Assembly (NCBI RefSeq): GCF_003703395.1
Contig: NZ_RDQN01000001.1
Coordinates: forward strand, 372,001-436,000
Reading direction: 5' to 3'
DNA: 64,000 nt
Source of the DNA: Pseudoxanthomonas spadix
Lineage (GTDB): Bacteria > Pseudomonadota > Gammaproteobacteria > Xanthomonadales > Xanthomonadaceae
Below, piece after piece: positions 22,471 to 31,111 of the stretch. The notes below the pieces were generated by a model. That model was given only the letters and a program-made list of their open reading frames with translations. It ran no database searches and was not told the DNA's origin. The first letter of the stretch is position 1. Every line of letters starts with the position of its first letter. The translations under genes and the position numbers were made by a program.

Positions 22471-22920
22471 TCACTGCGCCGTCTCCACTCGATGCTTCAC
22501 ATGCGCCTTGCCCATCTTGTCGGCCACTTCCTTGGGCATGTAGCGCTCGTCGTGCTTGGCCAGCACCTCGGTGGCGACGAACCGGCCACCGCGCATCGTG
22601 CCGGTGGCGATCACCGCCTGGTCCTCGCGGAACAGGTCCGGCAGGATTCCGGTGTAGACCACTGGCAGCTGCGCATCGCCGTCGGTCACCCGGAAGTGCG
22701 CATCCAGCGAGCCTTCGCCGCGCTGGAACGAGCCGCGCTCGACCATGCCGCCCAGGCGGAACCGCGCCTGGCCGCCGGCCTGGCCCTTGAGTACCTCCGA
22801 AGGCGTGTACAGGTAGGCCACGTTGCGCTGCAGGGCCATGGCCACCAGCGCGGTCGCAAGGCCCGCGGCGGCCACGACCACCAGCACCAGCAGCAGCCGG
22901 CGGCGACGGACCGGGTTCAT
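22471..22920 (-). CDS. ccmE: Haem chaperone CcmE
   Basis: A 149-residue protein with an N-terminal anchor ([22 protein letters not shown]) and an OB-fold domain. His123 in [10 protein letters not shown] is the covalent haem-binding residue, with Tyr127 as expected. It carries haem from CcmC to CcmF. ATG 22920 overlaps the ccmD stop by 4 bp, which fixes the start. Confidence 0.94.
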   Translation of the reverse strand: MNPVRRRRLLLVLVVVAAAGLATALVAMALQRNVAYLYTPSEVLKGQAGGQARFRLGGMVERGSFQRGEGSLDAHFRVTDGDAQLPVVYTGILPDLFREDQAVIATGTMRGGRFVATEVLAKHDERYMPKEVADKMGKAHVKHRVETAQ

Positions 22921-23090
22921 CGCACCAGCTCGGTATCGGCGGCCGGCGCCGGGGCGGGACGCCGGCGGCTGCCGCGCAGGCGCGCATCGCGCAGCAGCCG
23001 GCGCACCTGCAGGCGCGGGACCAAGAAGTCCCACAGCAGCACCAGGGCGAAGACCGCGTAGGCGGCGATGACGTAGGGCAGGTAGCTCAT
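22917..23090 (-). CDS. ccmD: Haem exporter subunit CcmD
   Basis: A 57-residue protein with one membrane helix ([21 protein letters not shown]) and a basic tail, as usual for CcmD, which helps release holo-CcmE from the CcmABC complex. Its ATG overlaps the ccmC stop and its stop overlaps the ccmE start. The encoding frame is open far upstream on the same strand, but only this part is ccmD. Confidence 0.88.
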   Translation of the reverse strand: MSYLPYVIAAYAVFALVLLWDFLVPRLQVRRLLRDARLRGSRRRPAPAPAADTELVR

Positions 23091-23845
23091 GGGCTGCTTC
23101 CGGCCAGCCTGGTCAGCCAGTCCTTGCCGGCTTCGCGGCGCAGGTTGTCGGCACGGGCGCGCGCCAGCAGCGAGCCGGCGAACCAGAACTTGGTCGCCAG
23201 AACCATGATCCACAGCGGCATGATCATGCTGGCGTCCATGCTGGACTGGCCCAGCAGGCGGATGGTCTGGCCCTGGTGCAGCGAATTCCACCACACCACC
23301 GAATAGCGGATCACCGGCAGCAGCGCCACCCCGACGATGGCCAGCAGTCCGGCGGCGCGCGCGGCGGCGCGGCGGTCTTCGATGGCGGCATACAGGCCCA
23401 TCACGCCAAGGTACAGGAACAGCAGGATCAGCTCGGTGGTCAGGCGCGGATCCCAGTCCCACCACGTGCCCCACATCGGCTTGCCCCAGATCGAACCGGT
23501 GGCCAGGGTGATGACGGTGAAGGCGGCGCCGATCGGCGCGCAGGCCATCGCCAGGACCTCGCACAGCTTGATCCGCCAGACCAGGGCGATGGCTGCGTAT
23601 AGCGCCATCAGCCCGAACACGAACAGGCTCATCCAGGCGCTGGGCACGTGGATGTAGAGGATCCGGAAGCTGTCGCCCTGCTGGTAGTCGGCCGGCACCA
23701 CGAACAACGCCTGCCACAGCCCGATCCCCAGCAGGACCAGGCCCGCCAGATGGCACCAGGGCGACCAGCGCGCGGCAAACCGGTCGAAATAGGGTGGCGA
23801 ACCCAGTTGATGGAACCAGCGGACCAGCGGATTCATGTCGGACAT
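23087..23845 (-). CDS. ccmC: Haem transporter CcmC
   Basis: A 252-residue six-helix membrane protein with the WWD haem motif [21 protein letters not shown] and histidines in [10 protein letters not shown] and the later periplasmic loop. It transfers haem to CcmE. ATG 23845 ([12 protein letters not shown]) was chosen; a few in-frame codons upstream are not family-like. Its usual neighbour ccmB lies 5.2 kb away, beyond four electron-transfer genes. Confidence 0.93.
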   Translation of the reverse strand: MSDMNPLVRWFHQLGSPPYFDRFAARWSPWCHLAGLVLLGIGLWQALFVVPADYQQGDSFRILYIHVPSAWMSLFVFGLMALYAAIALVWRIKLCEVLAMACAPIGAAFTVITLATGSIWGKPMWGTWWDWDPRLTTELILLFLYLGVMGLYAAIEDRRAAARAAGLLAIVGVALLPVIRYSVVWWNSLHQGQTIRLLGQSSMDASMIMPLWIMVLATKFWFAGSLLARARADNLRREAGKDWLTRLAGSSP

Positions 23846-23980
23846 CGCATCGCTCGCTGAAAGGGGCCCTGGCGCACGCGGGCACCCGGTGGCACGCACC
23901 CTGACGCTGCCGGAGCCGCTATTTTCACCGACTCTCCCGGCCAAGCCAAGCACGCGACACGCTGCCTGCCGCCACCGGCA

Positions 23981-24430
23981 TCAGGGTTTCACGGTCAGGG
24001 TGCCCTTCATCAGCGCCGAGTGGCCGGGAAAGCTGCAGAAGAATGAGTACGGGCCTTCGCTCAGCTTGGCCACCGGAATGCTGATCGAGGTGCTCTCACC
24101 ACCGCCGATCACCTTGCTGTGCGCGATCACCCGGTTGTCGCCCGGTTTGACGTAGTCGGCAGCCAGCCCGGCCTTGACGCCGTCGGCGTTGACCCCCGCC
24201 ATGTCGCTGCTCTTGGCCACCACCACGTTGTGGCCCATTACATTCTTTGGCAGCTTGCCGACATGCTTGAGATTGATGGTGAAGGTGGTGCAGCTCTTGG
24301 GCACCTCGATGGTGGCCATGCTGAATTTCATGGCGTCGTTGCCCTCAAGATCGGCCGAGCAGGTGGCCGCTCCGGCGACAAGCGGGAACGAGGCGAACAG
24401 GACGGCGGCGACAAGCGTTTTGCACAACAT
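23981..24430 (-). CDS. Azurin (type I blue copper protein)
   Basis: A 149-residue periplasmic cupredoxin with a signal peptide cleaved near residue 21. The copper ligands are His67 (VMGHN), Cys132 (FFCSFPGH), His137 and Met141, and Cys24-Cys47 form the usual disulfide. Azurin is a one-electron periplasmic shuttle. It follows the cytochrome c4 gene by 78 bp on the same strand and is probably part of the same unit, so it may carry electrons to or from the porin-cytochrome conduit. The residue after GHN is Val where Pseudomonas azurin has Trp. Confidence 0.95.
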   Translation of the reverse strand: MLCKTLVAAVLFASFPLVAGAATCSADLEGNDAMKFSMATIEVPKSCTTFTINLKHVGKLPKNVMGHNVVVAKSSDMAGVNADGVKAGLAADYVKPGDNRVIAHSKVIGGGESTSISIPVAKLSEGPYSFFCSFPGHSALMKGTLTVKP

Positions 24431-24508
24431 GCGGGATAACTCCTTGTGGGTCAGCCTGGCAGGAAACGAAGAAAGCCGGACGCGGCCTGCCGAGGGGCAA
24501 TGGTCCGA

Positions 24509-25291
24509 TCAGGGTGGCAGGCTCGATAGCCATGCCGCAAGCGATTCGATGGTTTGCGCATCCAACCGCTGGGCGACGCCATGCATGATCATATCGTTGG
24601 TCGAGTCGAGCAGGGTGCCTTGTTGGAAGGCATTCAGGCGCGACTGCAGGTAGGTGGACTGCTGCCCACGCAGCGCCGGGTACAGGGCGTAGGGCGACAG
24701 GTGTGCGCCATCGGCCTGTGCGGCCAGCGGGTATCCCAGGGCCTCGGGTCCGTGGCAGCCCTGACAGGGCGGAATGCCCTTGTCCGGATCGCCGTTCAGG
24801 AACAGTCGGCGGCCGGCTTCGGCCAGGGTCGGGTCGACGGTGGCCTGTGGGTCCTGTGCAGCCGGCTGTCGCTGCTGGCTGGCGTAGTACGCCGCCAGGT
24901 CGCGCATGTCCTGTTCGCTCAGGCCCGCGGCCAGCGGGGTCATGGGCGATTCGGGCTGGGCGCCGCGTTTGTACTCGACCAGTTCCCAGTACAGGTACTC
25001 GGCGCGCTGCCCGGCCAGGTTCGGAAAGATCGCTGTGGTCGCGGTCCCGGTGACCCCATGGCAGGCCGCGCACACCTCCGACTTGGCCTTGCCCGCTGCG
25101 GCGTCGCCGTGGATCGGCTCGGGTCGGCGCAGGTCCAGGTAGCGCACCGCCACCGGAGCGGCGGCTGGCTCGGCCTGCGCCTGCGCGGCGGTGGCCGGTA
25201 CGCCCTGCGCCATCGCCATGGCCGCCACGCAGGCGCAGGCCGCCGCCGTCGCCACGGCCGCGATCCACCGCCGCGGACGCGAGGGCTTCAT
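24509..25291 (-). CDS. Diheme cytochrome c4
   Basis: A 260-residue secreted protein. After the signal peptide and an Ala/Pro linker come two cytochrome c domains, with haem sites CAACH near 73-77 and CQGCH near 172-176 and axial Met candidates in SPMTPLAAGL and NDMIMHGVAQRL. Cytochrome c4 is a periplasmic electron carrier to oxidases. ATG 25291 overlaps the stop of the mtrB-like gene by 4 bp, so the two are translationally coupled. The same frame stays open upstream only as antisense of that gene. Confidence 0.92.
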   Translation of the reverse strand: MKPSRPRRWIAAVATAAACACVAAMAMAQGVPATAAQAQAEPAAAPVAVRYLDLRRPEPIHGDAAAGKAKSEVCAACHGVTGTATTAIFPNLAGQRAEYLYWELVEYKRGAQPESPMTPLAAGLSEQDMRDLAAYYASQQRQPAAQDPQATVDPTLAEAGRRLFLNGDPDKGIPPCQGCHGPEALGYPLAAQADGAHLSPYALYPALRGQQSTYLQSRLNAFQQGTLLDSTNDMIMHGVAQRLDAQTIESLAAWLSSLPP

Positions 25292-27816
25292 AGCTGAATC
25301 TCCAGCAGCACGCCGACCATGTTGACGCTGTAGTTCTCCGGGCCGCCGTCGGTGTAGACGCGATGGTCCATGACCTGTCCATCCTCGAACCCAAGGTAGT
25401 GCCAGTCGAAGACGTTGCCGCGCTGGTAGGAATCGAACAGGCGCAGGCTGAAGTCCCGGGCGATCGGGATGGTCAGGCCGAGGGTCAGCGCATGGGTGCG
25501 ATAGACCATGGCCGGGAACCGGCCGGTCAGCAGCGGGGCGGCCGTCGGATTGGCCAGGGCGGTCGGCGAGGCATAGCGGTAGCTGGTCAACCCGCGCGAA
25601 TAGGTCCAGTTCCAGTCGGCGTTGAGCGTGGCCCGGCCGATGCGCCGGCTCAGGTTGGCCCCGGCGTAGTGGTTGCGCTGGCGATCGTGCATCCACCAGC
25701 GGTTGGCCTCCGGATAGGTCGCGCCACCCAGGCTGGGATCCGGCAGCAGGACGGCGTCGTTGACGTTGGCGAAATCCAGGGTCGAGCGATCGTAGCCGTA
25801 CCAGGCGCTGGCCATGGTGGCCGGGTTCGGCTGCCATTCCCATTGCAGGCTGCCGCCGATGGTGTCGTAGCCCTGGCGTCCGAGGACGGCGTCGTAGTCG
25901 TTCCAGTCGCCGCGCACCGAGGCATAGAAGGTCATGTCGCGCGGCGCGGTGAAGGTCGCCATCAGGTCGATCTTGTCCTGGGTCCGTCCGCCGACGTCGT
26001 ACTTGCGCAGCGCATCGACGGTATGGGCAAAGTCGCCGGTGACCGGCGGCACGTAACCGGGCAAGGATCTGGACATGGTGAATTCGTAGGGGTCGTAATC
26101 GTATTCGCTGCCCGTGCGGCGCAGGTGGGTGTAGTTGGCGCGCAAGCTCAGCCAGTCCAGTGCGCGGTTGCTCCAGTTGAGCTTCAGCGAATGATCGCGC
26201 GTGGTGGCGACCTCGCGGTGAGTGCGTTCGGTGCGGTCGAAGGTATAGGTGGCGCCGAGCGTGTTCCTTTCGTCGACGCGCCAGTCGCCGCCGAAGGAAA
26301 TCTCGTTGAGTTCGCGGTCCAGCGGCAGGTTGCGGATCCTGGTCAGCGAAGCGGGACTGGACAGGCGGTCCCAGATGCCGGCCTCGCCGGGAACCACGCT
26401 GCCCTGCGAACCATTTTCCGACGGATAGCCCCACTGGCCGGTCAGGGGGTTGTAGGCCCGGTAGGTGCCGTCGTAGTCCTGGCGGTCATACTTGACGTTC
26501 GCCCGCCAGGTGAGCGCATCGCTGGGTGCCAGGACCACGCGCGCATCCACCATCTGGGTATTGATGCTCAGGTCCGAGCGCTGCCGCGACAGCGACTGCG
26601 TCGTGTTCCAGTTCGCGCAGTCGAACAGCGTGCCCGGGATGCCGGCGATGCCGAACTGGCCCTGGCAGGCCATGGACGGAACCAGCTGGTCGTTCTGGCG
26701 CATGGTTCCCAGTGAGGCGGTCAGCGAGGCGGTGCCGTTCCAGGCGACCTTGCGGCTGAAGCTGGTGCGCAGGTGGTGGTAGTCGTTGTCCGGCTCGTAC
26801 GAGAACGAGCCATCGGTCAGCACCGGTGAGGTCAGGCCCGGCACCACCGGGGTCAGCCCGAACGGCACCTGGTAGTCGAAGCTGCGCTTGGCGTTGCGGA
26901 AGAACGAACCGGAGTAGGCGAACTCCATCCGCCACAGGTTACCGACGAAGCGCGCGCCGCCGTTGAAATTGACCGTGCTGTCGTCGATGGGTCGCGGGGT
27001 CTCGTAGGCGCCGCCGTTGTCGGCGAAGGCGAAGTTGAAGAAGAACGGACCGCCGAACGGCCGCGCGCCCTCTCGGGATTCGTGGCTGGCATTGGCGAAT
27101 ACCGCCCAGCGCGTGTTGATGAGGTAGTTGATGCCCACGCCCTGTTTTTCGCGCACCACCGTCAGCAGCCGTTCCGGCTGCGCGGCCGAGACCGCGGCGA
27201 CCTGCGCCGGGGTGCTGGCGCCGGGGGTCAGGCCGTCCTTGAGGGTCAGGTGGTTGCTGCCCACCCCATCCCAGATCGAGCGCGCGTTGCCGCTGGTGAT
27301 GTTCGGCTGGCTGCGTGCAAAGGCCTGCACGCGGTACTTGCCGGCGCGGCCGAAAACGGCGCGCACGTACTGGCTGTCATCGGCCAGGCGGCTGGCGCGC
27401 AGGTCGAAGTAGCTGCCGTCGGAGGGCTTCTCGAAGCGCAGGTCCGCACCCAGGTAGGCGCCATCGTCCCAGTTCGAGAATCGCCGCCAGATCATGTTGT
27501 TTGCGTCGCCGGAGACGCCCAGGTAACCCAGCGTGAGCGTGCCGCGATACTGCCAGGGGCCCTGGCCCTTGAATTCCGGCCAGGCGATCGGGCAGGCATA
27601 GAGGAAGCCGGTCGGCGTACGCTTGCGCTCGCCGTTCAGCCAGCTGGCGCCATCGGGATCGCAGCCGTAGACGGCGGGCCCGCTGCTGGGATCCAGGGCG
27701 TTGCCGAACTGGAGGTCGGTGCCCAGCCCGGTGTCCTGGGCCAACGCGCTGGACGCGAGCAACGCCGAGGTCAAGGTGGCCAGTTGCAGGGCGGTATTGC
27801 GTTGGCGCTTGCGCAT
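25288..27816 (-). CDS. MtrB/PioB-family decaheme-associated outer-membrane barrel
   Basis: An 842-residue protein with a signal peptide (LATLTSALLASSALAQ) and a large beta-barrel with many alternating aromatic strands, for example WRRFSNWDDGAYLGADLRFE, FYASVRGDWNDYDAVL and VYRTHALTLGLTIPIA. MtrB, PioB and MtoB sheath a decaheme cytochrome across the outer membrane to move electrons out of or into the cell. Two Cys (in AVYGCDPDG and LYACPIAW) lie in the N-terminal region. It starts 13 bp after the decaheme cytochrome gene. The barrel assignment is strong from its partner and length; the physiological direction is not determined. Confidence 0.85.
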   Translation of the reverse strand: MRKRQRNTALQLATLTSALLASSALAQDTGLGTDLQFGNALDPSSGPAVYGCDPDGASWLNGERKRTPTGFLYACPIAWPEFKGQGPWQYRGTLTLGYLGVSGDANNMIWRRFSNWDDGAYLGADLRFEKPSDGSYFDLRASRLADDSQYVRAVFGRAGKYRVQAFARSQPNITSGNARSIWDGVGSNHLTLKDGLTPGASTPAQVAAVSAAQPERLLTVVREKQGVGINYLINTRWAVFANASHESREGARPFGGPFFFNFAFADNGGAYETPRPIDDSTVNFNGGARFVGNLWRMEFAYSGSFFRNAKRSFDYQVPFGLTPVVPGLTSPVLTDGSFSYEPDNDYHHLRTSFSRKVAWNGTASLTASLGTMRQNDQLVPSMACQGQFGIAGIPGTLFDCANWNTTQSLSRQRSDLSINTQMVDARVVLAPSDALTWRANVKYDRQDYDGTYRAYNPLTGQWGYPSENGSQGSVVPGEAGIWDRLSSPASLTRIRNLPLDRELNEISFGGDWRVDERNTLGATYTFDRTERTHREVATTRDHSLKLNWSNRALDWLSLRANYTHLRRTGSEYDYDPYEFTMSRSLPGYVPPVTGDFAHTVDALRKYDVGGRTQDKIDLMATFTAPRDMTFYASVRGDWNDYDAVLGRQGYDTIGGSLQWEWQPNPATMASAWYGYDRSTLDFANVNDAVLLPDPSLGGATYPEANRWWMHDRQRNHYAGANLSRRIGRATLNADWNWTYSRGLTSYRYASPTALANPTAAPLLTGRFPAMVYRTHALTLGLTIPIARDFSLRLFDSYQRGNVFDWHYLGFEDGQVMDHRVYTDGGPENYSVNMVGVLLEIQL

Positions 27817-27829
27817 CGCCGCACTCCCC

Positions 27830-28894
27830 TTACTTGTGGAACCGTGGACCTGCAGGATTGTTGGAGCCGTGGACCTGCGCGTGGCAGGTCACGCACCCGC
27901 GCCCCATCAGGCGCTCGTCCGGCGCCATGCCGGTGGCGAGCTGCTGTTCGCTGAACATGTCGTTCGGATGGCGGGTATGCGAATGGCACTGCTGGCACAG
28001 CATCGGCACCGGCGCCACCAGCAGCGCGTGTTGATTGGAGCCATGCGGGGTGTGGCAGTTGAGGCAGTTCTCGCGCACCGGCGCGTGCTCGAACAGGAAC
28101 GGCCCGCGCTTTTCGGCATGGCACTGGTAGCAGGTTTCGTTGACCGTATCGGTCTTCAGCAGCGAGGCGCTGATGGTGCCGTGCGGGTTGTGGCAATCCA
28201 CGCAGGCCATCTGGCCTTCCGGCAACGGCATGTGCGAGCGCCGGTTGAATTGCTGGCGGATGTCCTTGTGGCAGGTGGCGCAGGTCTCGTTGATCGACTG
28301 TTTTGCTTCCAGTCCTTCGGCGGACAACTGCGCCATCGGGTTGTGGCAGTCGCTGCAGGACAGCTGGTTGCGCTGGTGGATCGAGCCCAGCCATTGGTCA
28401 CGCGGCCCGCCTGCGTGGCAGCCCAGGCAGCTTTCGGTCTGGGTCTTGATCGGCGTGCCGCGGTCCTTGGTGAAGGCGATGATCGCGCCCTTCAGCGACG
28501 GGTTCTGCGCATGCTGCGAACCGGGCCCGTGGCAGGCCTCGCAAGTGGCGGTATTTGGATTGGCGGCCAGGGCCGCGTTCATGCCCAGGGCATGGGTGGT
28601 GTGGGTGAAGTTCTGGTTTTCCTTGGCGTGGCAGGCGGTGCAGGTGGCCTGGCCCACGGGCGTGGCGTCGGGGGCCTGCGGATTGACCGCCACCTTGGCC
28701 TGGTCGAACCCGGTCACCTGCGAGAATCCATGAACGGCCGCTGGGTTTTCGGCGCCGAAGTGGGTCGAGGGAAGCTTGACCCTGGCCTGGTCCATGCCGG
28801 AGGCGGAGGACGGTGCCACCCACGCCGCGATCGCCAGCGCGCCAGCGGCTGCCACGCACATCATCACCAGCATGAATCGGCGCATCCGTTCCAT
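27830..28894 (-). CDS. Decaheme c-type cytochrome, MtrA/PioA/DmsE family
   Basis: A 354-residue secreted protein with exactly ten CxxCH motifs in order: CTACH, CEACH, CLGCH, CSDCH, CATCH, CVDCH, CYQCH, CLNCH, CQQCH and CVTCH. It has extra His residues for bis-His ligation and an N-terminal signal (MLVMMCVAAAGALAIAAWVA). This is the MtrA/PioA/MtoA architecture, a decaheme wire that threads the MtrB-type barrel. No extracellular MtrC-like cytochrome is encoded nearby, so the pair resembles PioAB/MtoAB more than MtrCAB. Oxidation of extracellular Fe(II) or another donor is one possible role and remains inference. Confidence 0.92.
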   Translation of the reverse strand: MERMRRFMLVMMCVAAAGALAIAAWVAPSSASGMDQARVKLPSTHFGAENPAAVHGFSQVTGFDQAKVAVNPQAPDATPVGQATCTACHAKENQNFTHTTHALGMNAALAANPNTATCEACHGPGSQHAQNPSLKGAIIAFTKDRGTPIKTQTESCLGCHAGGPRDQWLGSIHQRNQLSCSDCHNPMAQLSAEGLEAKQSINETCATCHKDIRQQFNRRSHMPLPEGQMACVDCHNPHGTISASLLKTDTVNETCYQCHAEKRGPFLFEHAPVRENCLNCHTPHGSNQHALLVAPVPMLCQQCHSHTRHPNDMFSEQQLATGMAPDERLMGRGCVTCHAQVHGSNNPAGPRFHK

Positions 28895-29045
28895 CCCCGC
28901 GCACCTGGCGATGCCGCAACGAGCGGCGGCTGGGCTACGCCGTAAGTGATGTTGGGATGAGGGTCACGCGCGAGCGCCTACAACGTCAAGCTGCAACGCA
29001 GCATGAACGACAGGTTCCGGGCCGGACCAGCAGCGGCCACCGGTC
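28895..29045. promoter_or_regulatory. Probable promoter region of the porin-cytochrome operon
   Basis: This 151-bp gap between the ccmB stop and the decaheme cytochrome start is the largest spacing in this part of the minus-strand series and is the natural place for a promoter serving the four electron-transfer genes. I see no unmistakable -35/-10 pair or terminator in it, so this is a positional call only. Confidence 0.3.
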
Positions 29046-29732
29046 TCAGTTCAATGCGATCCGGATCGCCGCAGCCGCCGCCAGCGGCGCCAGCACCAGC
29101 GCTGCCACCAGGCCGGCGGCCAGCAACAGCAGCGCGCCCACCGGATCGAGCCCCTGCGCGCTGGCCGCCACGCTGCCGGCGCCGAACACCAGGACCGGCA
29201 CGTACAGCGGAAGGGCCAGCAGTGACAACAGAATGCCGGAGCGAGGCATGCCCACGGTCAGTGCGGCGACCACCGCGCCGAGCAGGCTCAGCAGCGGCGT
29301 GCCCAGCAGCAGCGAGGCCATCAGCACCGGCAGTTGCGCATGCGGCAGCTGCAGCAGTTCGCCCAGCAGCGGGGTCGCCACCACCAGCGGCAGGGCAGTG
29401 GTCAGCCAGTGGCTGAGCACGCGCACGGCCACCAGCCAGGCCAGCGGCACCGGTGCCAGGATCCATTGTTCGAGCGAGCCGTCCTCGGCATCGCCGCGGA
29501 ACAGTGTGTCCAGTGCCAGCAGCCCGGCCAGCAGCACCGCCAGCCACAGCACGCCGGCGGCGACCTTTGACAGCAGCTGCGGCGCGCCGCCCAGCGACAG
29601 GGCAAACAGCACCACCACCAGCAGCGCGAACAGGGCCGGCTGGAAGGCATCGCCACGGCGGCGCCACATCAGGCGCAGGTCGCGCTTCAACAGCGCCGCG
29701 GCCACGCCGGGAAGCGTCACGATGCCGTCCAT
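29046..29732 (-). CDS. ccmB: Haem exporter permease CcmB
   Basis: A 228-residue inner-membrane protein with about six helices and the family N-terminus LLKRDLRLMWRRRGDAFQPALFALLVVVLFAL. It is the permease of the CcmAB ABC transporter that drives release of haem-loaded CcmE. It follows ccmA by 4 bp. The electron-transfer genes begin 151 bp downstream, where ccmC would be expected. Confidence 0.92.
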   Translation of the reverse strand: MDGIVTLPGVAAALLKRDLRLMWRRRGDAFQPALFALLVVVLFALSLGGAPQLLSKVAAGVLWLAVLLAGLLALDTLFRGDAEDGSLEQWILAPVPLAWLVAVRVLSHWLTTALPLVVATPLLGELLQLPHAQLPVLMASLLLGTPLLSLLGAVVAALTVGMPRSGILLSLLALPLYVPVLVFGAGSVAASAQGLDPVGALLLLAAGLVAALVLAPLAAAAAIRIALN

Positions 29733-29736
29733 GACG

Positions 29737-30462
29737 CTACGTTCCCGCCTCTGGATGGCCCGGCCCCGCCGCCCTTGGCGGGGCGTTCACCGTCGCAGAG
29801 GCCGACAGGGTATCTGCCAGGCACGACGGGGCACCCAACTCCAGCATCCGCGTGCGCACCGGTGGCGCCGCATAGGCGCCGTGGGTGGTGACCAATGCCG
29901 CGCCGCCACTGCGCAGGTGCGCGGCGACCAGGCGATTGACCAGGGTGATGCCTTCCAGGTCCAGGTTGGCGTAGGGCTCGTCCAGCAGCCACAGCGGTGC
30001 CGGCGCCAGCCACATGCGCGCCAGCGACAGGCGTTTTTTCTGGCCGGCCGAGAGCTGGCGGGCCGGGGTGTCCTCGTAGCCGGCCAGGCCGGTCAGGGCC
30101 ATGGCCTGGATCGGCTGCTGGTTCGGGCGGCGGCCATGCAGGCCGCACAGGAATTCCAGGTTCTCCAGCGCGCCCAGGTCGGCCTTCAGTGCCGGCAGAT
30201 GGCCCAGGTAGGCCATCGCCCGGGCGCGTGCGGCGCTGGTGGCGGGCACGCCATCGAGCACGATATGGCCCTGGTCGGCCCGCAGCAGGCCGGCCAGGAC
30301 CCGCAGCAGGGTGGTCTTGCCGGCGCCATTGCCACCCTGGACCAGCAGTGCCTCGCCGGCGTCGACCTGGAAATCGAGCGGGCCGAACACCGGTTCCTCG
30401 TTGCGGCTGAACGCCAGTGCCTGGACGGACAGCAGGGGCGGGCGCGAGGTGTCGGAACTCAT
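29737..30462 (-). CDS. ccmA: Haem exporter ATPase CcmA
   Basis: A 241-residue ABC ATPase with Walker [10 protein letters not shown], signature [14 protein letters not shown], Walker [13 protein letters not shown] and the switch His in LVTTHG. It powers the CcmABCD step of cytochrome c maturation. The ATG at 30462 (MSSDTSRPP) was preferred to 30471. The roughly 40-residue tail after the switch His is longer than usual and Ala/Pro-rich. Confidence 0.92.
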   Translation of the reverse strand: MSSDTSRPPLLSVQALAFSRNEEPVFGPLDFQVDAGEALLVQGGNGAGKTTLLRVLAGLLRADQGHIVLDGVPATSAARARAMAYLGHLPALKADLGALENLEFLCGLHGRRPNQQPIQAMALTGLAGYEDTPARQLSAGQKKRLSLARMWLAPAPLWLLDEPYANLDLEGITLVNRLVAAHLRSGGAALVTTHGAYAAPPVRTRMLELGAPSCLADTLSASATVNAPPRAAGPGHPEAGT

Positions 30463-30508
30463 CGCGCGCATTGTAGGACGCGATCATCCAGCGCGGCTTG
30501 GCGCTGGC

Positions 30509-30988
30509 TCAGGCGATCCAATCGGTGAACGCGTCGTCGGCGCAGTCGTGTGGCTGGGGGTGCTGCATCCGCAGCCGCACCGGCTCGCCTGCGTGCCAGT
30601 ACACGGTGCCGGCTTGGCCGAAGTCGCGGGCCAGCGCATCGGCCTGCTCGGGTGCGAGGTCCAGGACCAGCCAGCCGTGCTCGATCGCGCCGCCCTGGGC
30701 GTTGCAGCCCAGCGCGCGGTGGAAGGTCAGGCCCGATTCCAGCAGCCTGGCCTCCAGCGCCTGGCCGGCTTCCAGGTTGCGGTGCTCGCCGGCGGGCCTG
30801 GAATGCGGGTTCCATGCAGTCACGAACTGGAAACTGCGCGCCTCCAGTTGGCGCTCCACGTCGCCGGCTGGCTGGCCGACCTGGAACAGCCATTCCTGCC
30901 GGCCTACCGCCACGAAGTAATGCGCGGCCGCATACAGCCTGGCCAGTTCGCCCAGCGTTGGCGGTGTCCGCTCGATGTCCCCTGTCAT
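30509..30988 (-). CDS. DUF3293 family protein
   Basis: A 159-residue soluble protein that resembles the DUF3293 family, with the stretches FVTAWNPHSRP, HRNLEAGQALEARL and GWLVLDLAPEQADALARDFGQ. The function of the family is not known. ATG 30988 gives a compact product; ATG 31000 is also in frame. It is divergent from the aminotransferase gene at 31112. Confidence 0.7.
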   Translation of the reverse strand: MTGDIERTPPTLGELARLYAAAHYFVAVGRQEWLFQVGQPAGDVERQLEARSFQFVTAWNPHSRPAGEHRNLEAGQALEARLLESGLTFHRALGCNAQGGAIEHGWLVLDLAPEQADALARDFGQAGTVYWHAGEPVRLRMQHPQPHDCADDAFTDWIA

Positions 30989-31111
30989 GGCGCGCATCAT
31001 GGTCAGTTCGGGACAGGCACGCCATCAGCCGAAGGTCGAGTCGCCGCGCGCGCCGAGGTGCGGTGCATTGGCCGGCGGGCGCGGTGCATTGCGTACACTG
31101 GCCGGCCCCTC

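Noticed and set aside
24509-26434. Long frame joining cytochrome c4 to upstream sequence
   Set aside because: The upstream part is an alternative reading of the mtrB-like gene; the real c4 begins at ATG 25291 with a signal peptide.
27082-28945. Long plus-strand frames opposite the decaheme cytochrome and mtrB-like genes
   Set aside because: They are shadows; the minus strand carries ten in-frame CxxCH motifs and a signal peptide.
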